Part shown: one piece after another, positions 28,901-43,900 of the stretch
Position numbering within the stretch: position 1 is the first letter of the stretch
Layout: each line of letters begins with the position of its first letter
Position numbers and translations under genes: made by a program
Notes under the pieces: model-generated
Databases searched by the model: none
What the model was told of the DNA's origin: nothing
What the model saw: only the letters and a program-made list of their open reading frames with translations
Assembly: GCA_004794655.1 (NCBI GenBank)
Contig: SMMW01000003.1
Location: 15,953,501 to 16,017,500, forward strand
Direction: 5' to 3'
Origin: Marisa cornuarietis
Taxonomy: Eukaryota; Mollusca; Gastropoda; Architaenioglossa; Ampullariidae
Length of the DNA: 64,000 nt

Positions 28901-31900
28901 TATTTTTTTTTTTTTTTGAATATTTTTTTGTTTGCAACAGGGAACACCAAAACTTTCAACAAAGCGCAAGAGTGTATATTCACGAAAACTCCGACCTCAG
29001 TCAACCATTGGTAAGCCCCATGGAAAAATTGTGCATCAGAAAAACTTTGAAGAATTTTTTTCGGGGGTGGGGGTGGGGGGGGCGTGGCTTTTTTTTTCAT
29101 CTCAAGTCGTGCATTTTTTGAGGACCATAACATCTGCTGAAGATTTCTTGAGGAAATTGCCTGCAGAAAATATAAACCATGATTTATGTATATATATATT
29201 TGAATTATAATGGGTTTTGCCATTAGGACTGTAATTTAACTAATTCTGTTGGAGAAAGTTTATATTATTAAACCTGATTCTACCACAACATTGTATAATT
29301 CTCATAACTATCACGTGGCAATTCAATCAATCAATCCTCTTAGTGCTATTTGCACATAAGGCCTCAACCAGAGCCCGCCACTGATGTCGGTCGGCTGAAA
29401 CCCGCTCCAGGCGACCCCACGTCCAGCCCTTTCCTTTCATCTCCCTTCCACTGTTCTTCTCCAGGTTTCCTTTGGGCGCCCTCGTTTTCTTCGGCCGTCT
29501 GGAGTCCATCGTAGGGTGATTCTGGAGAGGTCTGCTATCTGCTGGCGAAGCACATGTCCAATCCATCGCCAACGCTTTCATTGAACCTGCGTGGTGATGG
29601 ACTCAGTTTCATTTCTTCGGTGGAGTTCTTTATCGGTGATGGTGTTTGGCCAAAAGATGTTAAGTATGCCTCTGAGGCATCTGTTTTGGAAGAAGTTAAG
29701 CCTGTTACCGATGTTTTTGGTCATCTTCCATGATTCTGATCCATAAAGGAGGATCATGATCACATTTGACTTGAAGATTCTCAGCTTGGTCTTCTGGCTG
29801 ATGTTTTTTGCCTTCCATGTGCTCCTGAGTGAGGCGAATGCCTGGCTGACTACTGCCAGTCTGCCTCAAATCTCCACTCTGCATCCCCGGTGTTTGACAT
29901 CTTGGACCCAAGATAGGTAAAACTGTCAACTTCCTCAATCTCTTCACCATTTAGTTTGATATTTTCTTGGACTCTGGCGCTCACTCATACTTTTCATTTT
30001 CTTTGCGCTGACCTTCAAGCCAAGGTTTCCAGCTGTTTCTGAGAAGGCATTTGTTTTCTCTTGCATGTCTTTGTGGCGGTGTGACAACAGGGCTATGTCA
30101 TCAGCAAAGTCCAAGTCTTCCAGCGTTGTTGTTGCTGTCATAGTCATGGTCCATTTGATCCCTCTCCTCTCTCTGTCAGTGGAATTCTTCATGATCCAAT
30201 CACATGGCAATTACTCAAGTTTATTAGCTGTAAAAAAAGACAGTCAGTGGGTCATGTATCTTTGAAGTCATTTCTTTCTTAATCTGTAAAGATTTTGTCT
30301 TTCTTTCATAGAAAGTGTGTTTTTTATAACGCATCTTACTTTCTTTGAGAAGGCTCTACTGATGTAAATAAGATGTTATATATCACGTTATATGGCACAA
30401 TAAGAAAGAAAAGAACGATTAAAAAAAAGAAATATAGTTACATAAGTGATTTTATAACTTTTGGGTGATTTGTTACAGAAAGTTTATTAAAAAAAGTAAA
30501 TGAGTGAAAGTAAGAAAGGAGATATAAGTACTTACATAGCCCCACCCCTGGGGCTATAGTTATGAAGTCATTGCCTGGGGAAATCATGATCAAGCATCTT
30601 GTCTCTGTAGTTGTCAAGCTGTGTCTAGATCACTTGGATGTTTCTTTACTCCTGGGGCAGTGTATATAAAGCAGTGGCAAAGATGGTCTAGATTAAAATA
30701 AGAAAGCAGTGTTTGCGGAGGTCTGGACACCACTTTGTAACTATTGAGACAAAATGCTTGCTTTTGATCTCCCCATATTGTCCTTGTTCACTGACCTACT
30801 GTTAGTGTTGATAGTCCTCATTAGTCACTTATTTTGTCTTTTGATAGTATTATGATTGCCTTTTTTAGCTGCCTTGTAATTTAGCTCATTAGTTTAGTTA
30901 ATTGTCTTCTGCTTATTTTGTGAATACAGGTACAGATGCTTGTGTAATAATGCTTGTTTGTCTGCTTAGTATCTCATGTTCTTTGTACATTTCTGGTTTC
31001 TTCTGTTCTTGGATGTATTTTGGTGATGCCAGTGTTAAAACATCTTTTGTGTGTGTACTGACTCATCTGTACAGATCGTGACAATGCATCTAAACAGCTT
31101 GACTCTGGTAGCCTGGCAGAGACTTTGGAAGAAACTCTTTGTGAAAGTAGGCTGAGCATGCATGAAGAAGCAGGTACTTTGCCTATCTGCCTGTCCGCTG
31201 GCTTTAGATAACATGACACACCACTATTAAAGAAACAAGTAGGCTAAGCCATGGTGTGCATAAACTAGTGAGCTGCTGCCCTGGCCATGCCATTTCTGCT
31301 CCATGTTTAGTTAACAGAGTTGCATAGCAGAATTAGGATGCTGCAGTGCTATACCAAACTGCCTGGCTGTTTCCTCTTTTCTTGATAATTAGTGTGATGA
31401 CCATGGAATACTAATGTTCTTTCCTCAACATGTATATAATCTTTGCTTATATAAGTGCACTCCTCCACCCAAGAGGGAGACTTCACCCTTTATTTACTGT
31501 AAGATCAAACTAATAATTAATGGGAGGTAACAAAGAAATGACATAAAATGGTAAAACAAGAAATTATGGCCTCGCATATGTAAAAAAAAAAAAAAGCCTG
31601 TTAGTTAGCAAGTTAACAAAAAAAGATGGCTACTCAGAAAAGTATGTAAATATTCGTGTATATTCTTATGTACACATAGCTATGACAGAAATTATAAATT
31701 AAATTTTCACTTTTACCTACTTGATTATCCAAAAATCTTAGAGGTAAAATAATATACTCAGGACAGATATATAAAACCAAATGGTGTTTAAGAGGATTTT
31801 TAAAATATTGATTAAAAAGAAAAGTTTTGCATGAACAAGTGCATGATTATCTGAATTAACAGCTGTTGCTGCCTAAGGATTTGTTATTGGGGTATTCTCT

Positions 31901-34900
31901 GTGACTATGCATATGCATGTGACCTCAAATGCAAAGTTCTTTTTCTTGGATAATCTATGGAGACAAAAACTCAGAAAGCATATAATTTCAGTATAATGTA
32001 GGTGTAAACTATTTCATTTTGTTAATTTTTAGCCCTGTAGAAGTCAAAGAAATGGTAGTTTAAGAGGACTGGAAGTCAGCATTTTAAGAGCAAGGACCAG
32101 AAAGACCTGAAGAGGTGGTACATGCCTTGAAAAGTTTTGGCTTTATCAGGTGACTGATATTGTTTCAGATGAAGATCAAGATTCCAAGCCTTGTCCACCA
32201 AGGCTGGAAAAGGTTACAGAGATTCAGAGCAGAGGTATGCTTACAGGAATAAACAAGATTGCTTGGTCAGCCGGAATCTTAGCCATTGTAACAGGGCTAG
32301 AGAAAGGGGCTTGCGTAGTTTACAGCTTACTCAGATGCACTTTATCAAAACATGGAGCTTAGGAAAGCTTTAGAGTTTATGCAGTCTGCATTTTTGTAGA
32401 AGGATCTTACACAAGTTACAGCAGTAGTGAGATCATAGAATTTTTTAATGTGAAAATTTAGAGTTTACTATTTCTTATTATAAACTAGCTTTTAAGAGAA
32501 TGGTAACATCTTGGATGACTGCATGCAGACCTTTGCTTCTGTTTCTTTTCATCTTTAAAATGTATGAGGACATTCCTTTTGTTTGCCTATTGCTTTCCAG
32601 CTCGGTTCTCTGAAGCAGCAAGACTAATGTCAGTGGTATTGTATTGCTTACTATCACTGAAGCTGTGGCACAGAGTATAATGTCTTCATAGTTTAACCAT
32701 CTTTTATTTCACAAGGTATTTGCTGCAATATGTCTCACAGATTTGGGACTACGAGGTTCCTTTGAGGCCCTTGATCATTTACCAGAACTGCCAGTGCAGA
32801 AACTAGAACATCTGAACAAGGCGCGACCCAAGAGGAACAAATCTCGAGCCCCTACACGTCCTGTGGCACCAGGTATATGGATATGTGTGTTCATGGAAAG
32901 GCATTTGAGGGTACATGGGTACATTCATTTTCTTGACACAGGAACAATCAGGATTGCTCTCATTGTACAGGCTGTTGTGACACAGTAGAGATGTTGATGG
33001 GATGCAGCTGCTGTCAGAGGAATTAGGAATTGTAACTCAATTCTTCCTGAGACAATTCTGTTGAATTCTCTCCTAAGCTTTCTTATAAAGTTGATAGGCC
33101 AGTGGCAAATTTCTAATAGTGGTTGTGTAGATTCAGTCCAGCACTGTGTCACTTGCAGATTTCATTGTATATTTTTTTCAATAAACAGAGAAAATGACAA
33201 CATTATCTGGCATTATTAAGTGTCATTAAAATGTAGTACAGCTTTCACAAGTCTTTAATTACTGTATTTTAGATACAATAACACTTTATTTATCCCAGAA
33301 GGCGTTTGATTGGTTGTTAATAATGTAAGAAAATGTTTTTTAAAAGTTGTCTTTTTATTTTTTTTCTTCGTCTGTTTCCTGCTTGCTTATTTTTAACCAG
33401 TTCACTTGAACTCTTTCATGCTAATTTACTACTGTGCAGCCTTTCATACTTTCAGAGCGTTTAATGTTTTTAAAATGCTCTTTCTAAAGTAGTGAGAGTC
33501 ATGCTTGTGTCAATTAAAGTTAGGAATTTAGGAGGTTGAACTTGGCATAAAAGTTATGCTAATGCATTCTATAATGCATAGAATTCTTTGATTTTTGAAA
33601 GATGTCAGCAGGCAGAATCAAATGCCAAGAACCTGTGAAGCTGCTTATTTATATCTGCAAGTGGGGAAAGCAAGGCTAATGTTGTCCCCTAACTATTTGG
33701 TTGTTGGGGAGTGATCCGTTAGAGACCAGCTTGGTGGGGGAGGGGGGGAGCTTTTTGTGAGGTTGGCACCGATCTCCTTTTCCTAGCTCCCTCCCAGCCC
33801 TCAATCGAGACAGGTACCCATTCATGGCAGATGGGTTGACTGGTGGAATTTCACTGTGCCACACAGCACACCATCATCACTTAGGACATCGGTGCTCTGA
33901 CCACTTTGACTATCTGCTTACATAAGCAGCAATAAAATAAAATGAGTGCTCCTGTATATTTCTGTTACTAATATGAATTTATGTTTTATAAAACGCGTTG
34001 CTTTTTCTTTTTGGATTAGTAATATTCTGTATTTATTCAGGAATAGATGCACCTGATGAAATCTCCGATGATGGAATCAATGCTTTCTATGATACAAAGA
34101 GAGCCAGTCCTGGCGCAGATCCTGAAGATATGGTCAAGGACACGTCTGTGGCCACTTTACAAGTGGAAGATAGCAGGTAAAGTATAAATATCATGAAATG
34201 GTCTTATACATGTGAAGAAGAGAAAAAAAAGTTTAAACAAAAAGTGTATGGAGACTTTAGCTTGTTCGCTTCTTTGAAGCATTTGAAGTAAATCTGATCC
34301 GTTTTACTCTTTATGTGTTAGCAGCAAGGTTGAAAAAAAGAAGTGGTCGCCTTTGGCTAAATCCAGGGAAAAGTCTCAAAAGGAGAGTGAAAAAGACAAG
34401 GAAAAGGGACAGGGGAAAGAAGATAAAGAAAAGGAAAAGAAAGACAAAGGGTGAGGCCATGTTTTTCAAGCAGGCTGTGGCAAAGGAAAAATTCACCTTT
34501 CATTTCTTAGTCTATTTTTCATAACTCACCGCACCTTTGTCCCAATTTTTTTCTAGATTATGCAGTAATGACATTGAACCAGATACAAACAGCATGCGGA
34601 AAGACAAGAAATTTCCTTTCATTTGTCCCATTGTCTGCTCAGCTATACTTCCTGTTTCAGCTTAAAACAGATATCAACTTACACAAGGGATTTAAAGGAA
34701 GCCTTCAATTTTATTTGTGAAAATACTCATGTTTGTACGTATGTGAATGTGAAGCAGCTGTATCCATTTATGCACATGTATGTACAGGTATATATATATG
34801 TGTTCACAAGTATGTATGCATGCATGTTTTCAGACACATGCATGCATGAGTGTGGATATATGCAAGATGCCTGACACACTTATGGATAGTTGAAGACAGA

Positions 34901-37900
34901 TATATGACATTACTGTGCTGACAATAAAAGACTTAATTGTAAAGAGAAATCAGCAGTTTCTAAACTGAGCAAATGTTTGTGTTTTCAGGTCAAGCTCATT
35001 TGGTGGTATCAGTAATTTCTTTCGCAAAGGCCCCGGCAAAGTAGAAACTCGGGAAAAGAAGCCAGAACTACCAAAAAAGCAAGAAAATACAAGAGTGTAC
35101 TCAAGAACGAGCAAAACAATATCAGACAAAAAAGACACTCCTGATTCAGCACATGTCATGACAACACAGTCAGCCGAGACAGAAAGCAAGACAGTGTTGG
35201 AATCACCTAGAGTGTTGTTGCCACCAAAATTGTCTGAAGACGTAAATCTTGACTCCAAGACTGATTCCAGGCCCAGGCCACCTGTGGAAGTAATAAAACC
35301 ACATGTAGTTAGTAAAGGAGAGGCCCACAATCCAGAATCTAAATCCTCTGAATCAGAAGAGAGCGATGGAGAGAAAACAGATGAAGATGATTTGGAAAAT
35401 ATTGGAATAAAAACAGCATCAGCAAAAGGGGATGAACAGCGTGAGCATCATAGTACTGAGAAATGATATAGATATCTTGAATGTCTCTCAGTACTGACAA
35501 ATGATATAGTTATCTTGAATGTCCCAGCAAAGCCATTATCTTGTGGTAGGTTACTCACATTTGGAACATCAAGCAATTCTGTAGCATGGACATAGTCTGT
35601 TAAAGAGGTACACAAGCACCCAGTCTTGCCTTATCTCCAGATCTGCCTGTCTGGTCTGATACCTCAACATCCTGGGATAAGTTCTTGACACCAGTCAGGT
35701 CTGCTTGTTTGGTGTAAAGTCTTGGCACCAGTCAGGTCTAAGAGAATGTTACACTTTTTTAAAAATACAGTCTTCTGCTGCCTCATTTGGGGCCACTGGA
35801 AGCTTTTGGATTTAAAGATTGAAATCTTGTCAAGTTCTCCCTCTCTATTTTCATCCAATTTTCCTTAGATGGGTCCCCCCCCCCCCCGCATTCATTACTC
35901 CTCATCTGTTGGACATCTTTTGCTGCTAAGAGAGCCTATCTCTATCTCTTCAAAAAGTTTTTTTGAGTTCTGTATCTGAAGTACGCTCACTTTCTCTTTT
36001 ATTATGGGGTGTGTATTCTTTGTAAACATCTTCTACCATACAAAATTGCTCATTGAGGAATTAGACTTTTTTGAAGTTTGCAATCAGGGATCACTGTTTA
36101 CTTGGTGCTTATCCTAATCTACATCCCTTGGCACATTCTTTCAATTCTGAGGTAATTTTACTTGCATAACAAGGTTAAGTCTACACCCATAGGCAATAGT
36201 CAGAGCAAGGACAGCCCATTTATTCATAGGAACAAATAACTTGCAGTATGCATGTGCATGTTCTTTTCTAGTTTTTTTTGAAAAGTGTATTCTGCTCTTA
36301 TTGTAATGCTTTGCCAGGCAAAAGCCTGTCCACACCATTATGTTTGCCCCTCCTATCTGCCTCTTTCTCCCACCCTCACCCCTAATGACTGGTAGCAGTC
36401 AAGGGATGAATGACTGACTGACGTTGTTGACCACCTTCCACTTTACCCGGAAGCAGATAGCCTTAGAGTGCTGTGCCAGACTCCTGTCTAATACCATTTT
36501 AAAGTTTTTGTAGAAGTTGTAGAAGAGATCCCATGAATGTTGTAGGTGTTTTTCTATCAAGTGTTATAGTTAAAGATTGATTTCAACTGTGCTCCTGGCT
36601 GGTTTAAAGACACCGTTTCCTTACTGGTATTGAGGCACTTTAGGATCACTTTGAGCATTGCTTTGTTTGAGGGGCTGATTAGGTTAATGATTCCATAGTT
36701 TTGGCACTGTCTAGTGTTTCCTTGTTTTAGAAGGGCTGTGATTAATGATTACATTCATTTTTTTAGGCTTTCTTTTACATTCCCATATTCTCTGGCACAG
36801 AGTAGTGAGTGTCTTTGTTATTTCTTACCCTCCCTGCTTAAACAGCTCAGTTGTCGCCATCAGCTGACATCCCTCCCTTCAGACTGATAACAGTTTCCCA
36901 TAAGACAGCCTTGCTGCTCATTGTCTGGTAGTCTTTTCAGTAATCTTTCTTTAGCAGGAAGTTGTATGTCTCATGTTAGCTTAAAAAATCTTTGCTTCTG
37001 TAATGTTTTTTATGCCTGTATCTTGACAAGCTTATGAACTGCAAATGGAAAATCAATTCATAACTTTAAGCATTTTTATTCATTTGTGTTTTTCTTCATA
37101 AATGTCCAGTGTAATATTATATCCCTGCATTTTTGCTTAATGGTGGATGTTTTGTTGGCAGAAGGCAAAGAAACAATTGAAGGGAAAAGCCAGGAGGTAC
37201 CTGTACGAGTTCCAAAACATGCTGGCTTCAGTGCAAATTTATTAGCTGATTTCAAGGCCAAGCAGGAGAAACGTGCCTCCCAGCTGTCACTTACATCAGT
37301 AAGTAGCTGTTTTTCTGAATGTGACCTCAGCATACCATGATTAAACATTGATCTAGCAAATTAAAAACAAAATTTGGGTCATCGTTTTTATTTTCATTGA
37401 TTTAATATCCCCTAGGACAATGGAAAAGATACTAAAGAAAACACAGCTAAGTCAGAACATCCTGAACGTAAGGAAGAGGCAAACAACAACACTGTAATTA
37501 ATGAAAAAGGACTCGCAGCCAAAGGAGAGATGACAACAAAGCAGGGAGATGAAGCTGTTTCTAGACAATCTTTAAAGCAACCAGGTGTAGAGGCCAGTGC
37601 ATTACTGAAGCCAAGAGCATTGATGCCACCAAAGAAGCCAGTTGCTGCAGTTACGGTGTCCTTGGAAAAGGGGGAAGTGTTGAAGCCACCTTCAGCACCA
37701 GAATCTTCAGCATCAGTGCCTGCCGCAGGAACAGGTTAGTAAAGAACTGATAGAGTTAAGAGCCCTTTCATCTTTGAAAGCTCTGTGTGTGTGTGTGTGA
37801 AAGAATTTGTGGGAAGGGTAGGAAGTGGAGGCATCTATATGCATGAGGACAATATTTGTATGCACGAGGGCAGTATTTGTATGTGCGTGTTGTGCAGTAG

Positions 37901-40900
37901 GGGCCATGGGGCAGTCCGATGGCATGACGGTTAAAGCGCGTCACTGATGTGAGGACCAGGTATCTTGGGTTCAGATCTCATCTTGGGCTGTTCTTTTTCT
38001 TTGTGTGGCATCTGTTTGCAGGGAGAGTTTGGTGTTACAGATTTGACATCTTTGAGTGCACTTGTGTTGTTGTTTGAAAGAAAATAGAAGGAAGAATTAA
38101 GCTATTTAGCCAAGGAGATTAACATCAAATGTCCCCCATTCATTTCTTGGGCAGGTTTATAAGTTGATATGTCTGTCTGCCTTTGCTTGACTAAATCAAT
38201 ATTTTACAGGAAAGGATATCTGAGCTCAGAATTTTCAAGCTGATGCAGTTACAAATATTTCAACAAGTTTTATTTCATTTTGAGGACTTTGTTTTTGTCT
38301 CATTTTTATGTACTATTTCTAGGTGAAATATAGTACTTTCAGATGTGTTGTTTCAAATTATTTGTGCATCCTTTATTAACAAATCAGAGATGTTTGCTAA
38401 TGCTGAAAGTACCTTTTACATGGAAAGACAGTTTACCAAATATTGTTGCTTGCTGCTGGCTAGTGTTGGCACAAAGATGACATCTTTGAATACCCTTTTG
38501 AAATAAACCTCCGCAAACAGCAATCCGCTTCATTAATGTCTTCTTTTTTCCTAATTTAAACAAGGAGAGTCACCAGTTCCAAAACCAAGACCACCTCCTC
38601 CTGCAAAACCCAAGCCGCCACTAACAGCTCCAAAACCCCGTCTGTCATCTGGTACTAACTCTGAAGAGGATTCAGGTGAGATTTGCACTGCTCAAGCCTG
38701 CCACATTCAGGCAATGCATCATCTAGAATTTGCATTTTTCATTGTTCGTGCAAAGTGTGGGTAGTACAAAATTACCATGTGTGTACATGGCAGATGTTAA
38801 CCGAAAAGTTTATCATGAATAATGTAGGCCACATATTAATTTCCGTCTCGGAAGGGTATTTTGGTAACTGCATTTGAAATTACAAATTGCATTTAAGAAG
38901 AAAATTTTTGAGAAATTTCCAGATGTTTCATCATTTCCTAAGTTTTAGCAGATAGGCATCATTCATTATCTGATAGAATTTGTACATTCACTGAAATTTC
39001 CCTTAGTTAACTTTCTGTACATATCTTTAGATTAAAACGTTTTAATTTCAATGGTATAAAATCGACAGTCAGGTGCGTTTGTAAATAACAGAGCACAATG
39101 TGTGAAACATTGTCATTCTTGCTCAGTCTTTTTGTCTGCCTGCATCATGTACGCATATTATCATCCCTTTTTCCTTCTTTTAATCTCATATCTGCTGTAT
39201 ATGGCTACAATGAATATACATTTTAAGTTTTTTTTCAGTTTCTTCGTTTAATCTTTTTTGTGAAACTTAAAACATGGAGACATAGAATTTATAGTATTGG
39301 TTTATCTGTGTCACTGTTTATTAGAGTAGTCTTTTATGTTTTGCCAAAAGCAAAGAAATTAAAATATTCCTAGTACCTGAAAGATTAGATATGAAACAGT
39401 TCTCTGTGTTAGATATTTTAAAAATTATTATAGTTGCTAGAACCCTCTCATGACATTGACCTTTTGCTAGAACAGAAAAACTCCTTGCTGCTTTTGTTCC
39501 TTGTCTTTACAATTAATCATTTGTGGAAATACATACTTGTGTTAAACCCTAGCCTTTAGTGACTGAAATACTAAGTGACGTTAAGACCATTGTAGAAGGT
39601 GCATGCACATGTTCTTAAATTTTTTTTTTAGATGTTCAGAGTCTGTAGCTAGAAATTACAGGGCATAAGTGGGGTGGAGGGGGTGGCATAAAAAGACTGC
39701 AAGAGAGGAGCGATAGCAAATGCAGGTATGCCATTGTTACATTCTGTTATTTTGCACTGTCATGTGGATTTGGGGAGGATTAAAAGTTTAGGATGCTACT
39801 TGATCTTTCTTGATGCAGTGCATGAGCCTGTTTAGAATGCTTTTTCCCTTATGTGATATTAGTTTACTATGTAAATGTTCTGTTTATACCACCTGAACAA
39901 ATTTGTGCATACATTTTGTTGGTATTGTTGTTGCCCTGATCATAGTATGAACATTTCAGTCTTGAACTTTCTTTGTATTAGATGTGTTTTTTTTAAAAAC
40001 TACGTAGTGGTATGTCTTTCCCAAAACTGTAGCCAGAGCTTTGTTCTGTTTGTAAACCTTTTATTCTGTTTTTCCTGTATGGCTTGGTGGACATGTCATG
40101 CTCTGACATACTTTTGTTTAGACTGTGAGTGCTGTTCCTTGGATTCTGACAAGCAGATTTATTGAAAAGGCTTTTTATTTTCTTTTATGAGTTACTAAGC
40201 CTGCCTTCATCTGCTGAATTCTGTAAGGATTTCAGACTGAGAATGAGCTTGCTGACATCTCTCTTGCCATCTCTTACTGCCTGCAGAATTTTTCAGAAGC
40301 ATTTTTCCATTCCAGCTCTGTAAATGAAATTGATGGAGTGCACATTTCAAGACTGGCCACATTTCAGATGCATGCATGGGCCTAAATGATATGCTTAAAT
40401 GGCACATCAATTGCTTACCCTTCAGCTTTGTCTTTTGTACTTACAGAATCTTGCCACATCATTAACAAGTTTAAATAAAATGTTTATTGAAGATTATTAG
40501 TTGATACATTCATTATAATTATTTGCACATACATACATACACATGCACGCACCAAGACAAGACAGATTCATCACAACACCAATGCATCCTCAAACAAATG
40601 GTTGCTTGTCCACTATGAGAAAGATATTGTCTGCATCTAGCAAATAACCATTTAACCACATATACTTGAACAAAAGATATTGGCAAAGACAAGACGAACA
40701 AAGGGATTATATTAACTGATAATATATTGATACAAGCTGATATGTAAATGTTGACTTCTGCTGTTCTTTTTATTGCTGGGAAGTTAAACTCACAGTTGTA
40801 GTATTTTCTTTACCATGGAGAAAATGTGCTTCGAAGATGGAGAGAGAAAAAATGGGCATGGCTTGGGATGTATATAAGTACACACTTGTGTTGAAGAACA

Positions 40901-43900
40901 AAGAAAAGCCAAAAGAAAGTTTGTAATACATAATGCAGATTCAGGATAGAGGCACCGGTCCCCTATTGAATAAAGATTTTTGCATATGCAGCTGCCAGTT
41001 GCAACGCTGTTTTGAAATTTTCACCTTTTTATAGCTTTCTTTTTTAAAAAAATGGAGCATTGCTATGAAAATGTTTCAGATCTTTGTTTTGTGTTTGGGG
41101 TTTTTCCTTCTTTTTCACTATTTCATTGTGACATCGCATGCAGATTTATTTGCATGGTTACACACTTTTTCAGTTACATGTGCACATGGAATCTATTTTG
41201 AGGTGACATGACACATGACAAAGATATGTATAATATACATTCACATATAAAATATAAGGAAACTTTCCAAGTTCTTATGTGAAGACACATTTTCAGAAGA
41301 CTTATTTGAATAGTATTTTTCAACAGTCATTTTGAGCGATTTTGTGACGTAATGAAAAGAAAAGATCCTTTAATTGTTACCTTACTATTTGGTTAAGTAG
41401 TAGTGTTTTACACTTTCAGGGTTTTTTTTTCATTTCGAACTTTCAATTTTCCTTGAATACATGGCTAGAAATATCTCAGATTTTCCTACAACTAGTTTTT
41501 TACTTTGTTGGTGTTTTCTGTTGCTGGGCACAAGTAGGCGTGATTTTGGTCCGCATTTATTTATTTTCAGCTGTATAGCATTTGCTGTGACTGGCTTTGA
41601 CATGGGATTTACAGGTTTGCCGTTTGACATTTTCAAGGTTTTACAGGACTACTGCTATTCCCACGTCTTCATTCCTTTCATTTTATTTTTTAAACTAGCA
41701 ATCTTAACATCTTACTGTCCATCACTAGAAAGTTCTCTCAGCTTGCTTGTTCTTAGTTAATGAGTCTTCCATTCCCTACTTGCAGCAAAATCGGGATGAT
41801 CAGTGTTTTGAACTGTTTTCACAGGATCAATGAACGTTACAAGTCTCATAAATTGAACATGTTGAGGAAGCACTTCTTTTTTTTTATCTGGACACTGTTA
41901 TGCAGAGATTCATGCTTGTGCATGGTTTTCATGCCTCCTTGCACACAGTGGATTTATTGATGGTAAATACTTTCTTTGCACAAATCTCATGATGAAGATT
42001 TATAAATTGGGCCATTTAATGGAAAAAACAAATTTGTTCAGATGGTGTTAGTAAACTCAGAATCATTCTTCCTTGGTAATATATTCCTTTTATTGTGACT
42101 CCCCACTTCCCACCATGCTGTCCCCACTATTGCAACTTCAGGCAGCATCTCAAACGCAGGAGAGAGGAGAGCAGAGGGAGAAATAGTCTACGACTCCTCA
42201 ACTTTGCGGCTGTCAGTTAAAGACAAGATTAAGCGATTGAGCCAGGTGAAACTTCAGCCACCATCAGCACCTCCTGCGCAGCTAAAGACACCATCCTTGC
42301 AGAAGGATGTGAACTTGCCAGACAGTATTTCAGGTTAGTCCCCAGCTGCAAGACATGATCCACATCCAGGTTAAAACTTCTTGCTGTCTGGAATCCAATC
42401 ATCAAAGTCTGATGACGTCTTTTGCAGTGCGATATTGGAAAAACTCGGGTCATTGTACAACATGGTGATGGTGTGTACTTTAAGAAGAGTAGCCATATTT
42501 GCTCCTAAAGCTTTCTTATCATTGCTTATGGGAGTTTGGTAGTCACCCTTGTTTTTCAGAGCTGCTTTAGAAAATTTTTACCTGTAGATGCCCTCATTTT
42601 TAGTTCCACCCTCATCGATGTTTGTTACAGAATGCACTGAGCATGTGTAATGGTGAGACCCAGGAGTTCTGATCACGAGGTGACAGGGTATTTTCCAAAA
42701 ACTGAAACCATGGCAAGGTTAATCATGAACTGTGCACCAGCAAAATCAGTGAAATATTAAAAGTAATATTTAGATGAGTGTTGCAATAATTTAAAAAAAA
42801 ACTTTCAGTGACAAGAATAACAACTGCCATGTGTTTACTTGTCACTTTAAAAAATGAGCAGCTTATGTTTTGCAGTAATGCATTAAATTCTAAGTTTTAT
42901 GAATTTCTTGAAGATGTGTATTTTTAAGGCCCATTCGAAGACTTTATTACAGAAAAAAAACAGAACCTCAAGTTCCTCATAGTGGAGGTTTGCTGCTATT
43001 TAAAAAATGCATTAATTGTCAGGTTTGTCACGAAATGAGTGATTGACCTTTTGACCTCATCTACAAAAGAAACACATTAACTTTATAATTGGTATTTGAT
43101 GAAAGTTTTGGTAACTATGGAGAGTAATGACATTCAGACCCAAAGGTCCAGGTGCTAGTTGATTCATTACCAAATTGCCACAGCATTTCCTCCCCGAGAC
43201 CAAGCTGTAGAAGGGGGAGAGGGTATCTAACTCTTTAGACAGTTGGGGAGGGTAAGGGAGTGAGGGAGAGGAGATGGGCACCACCCTCACATAAAGGAGA
43301 TGGGTGTGGTCTCTAACACCTCATTCCACAACCATTTTCTTTTCTTTTTTTGTGGAAATTACATTATAGTTTTTACAGATTTTACCTTGAAGCTTCTTGA
43401 TCAGACCTTCTTGTACATTGATCAGTGTTGGTGTTGTGGAAAATACTTTTGTAGCAGTTTTTAGCTAAACAGCCACTGAGCAGGTGTAGTGGGCTTAGGA
43501 TATATAACTGATAATATGTGTTAACATGATTGTGGGTTTACAGTGGTTTCAATTACAGTAGCACTAATATGAGCTAATAAAAGCAAGAGCTTTTTGAGTA
43601 GGTGACTAAGTGGAATTTGTTTTGTTTTGTTGATTTTTTAAACATTTTGTCTTGGATGCTTTATTGGAGATACGGCGGTGTGTTTCAAAGCTTTTAAAAT
43701 ATTGCAGTTTGGTGGCGGGAACATAATATTCCCCATTTAACACCTTTTTATTTAGAACTGTTGTCAGGTTTTCGTGTTTGGATTCACCAGTTATAACAAC
43801 ACTTTCCTAACCCCATGCTTAATCCAGTCCAACATATACACATACTACTTGAGGGTTTTTATTTTCCTTTAATAATAATAAACAACAGGAAACCTTGATC

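Larger units (their letters stand above)
25539..28940. other. Intron 24: microsatellite, tandem repeat, LINE relic, MITE
   Basis: A repeat-rich intron holding the TG microsatellite at 25914-25991, the three-copy repeat at 26674-26831, a minus-strand LINE fragment (about 26835-27190) and the TA-flanked MITE at 27919-28313. No CARMIL coding sequence seen. Confidence 0.75.

Noticed and set aside
34623..34874. 83-codon plus-strand frame between exons 30 and 31
   Set aside because: No homology, not needed by splice phase, and in a TATA/TGCATG-rich simple stretch.
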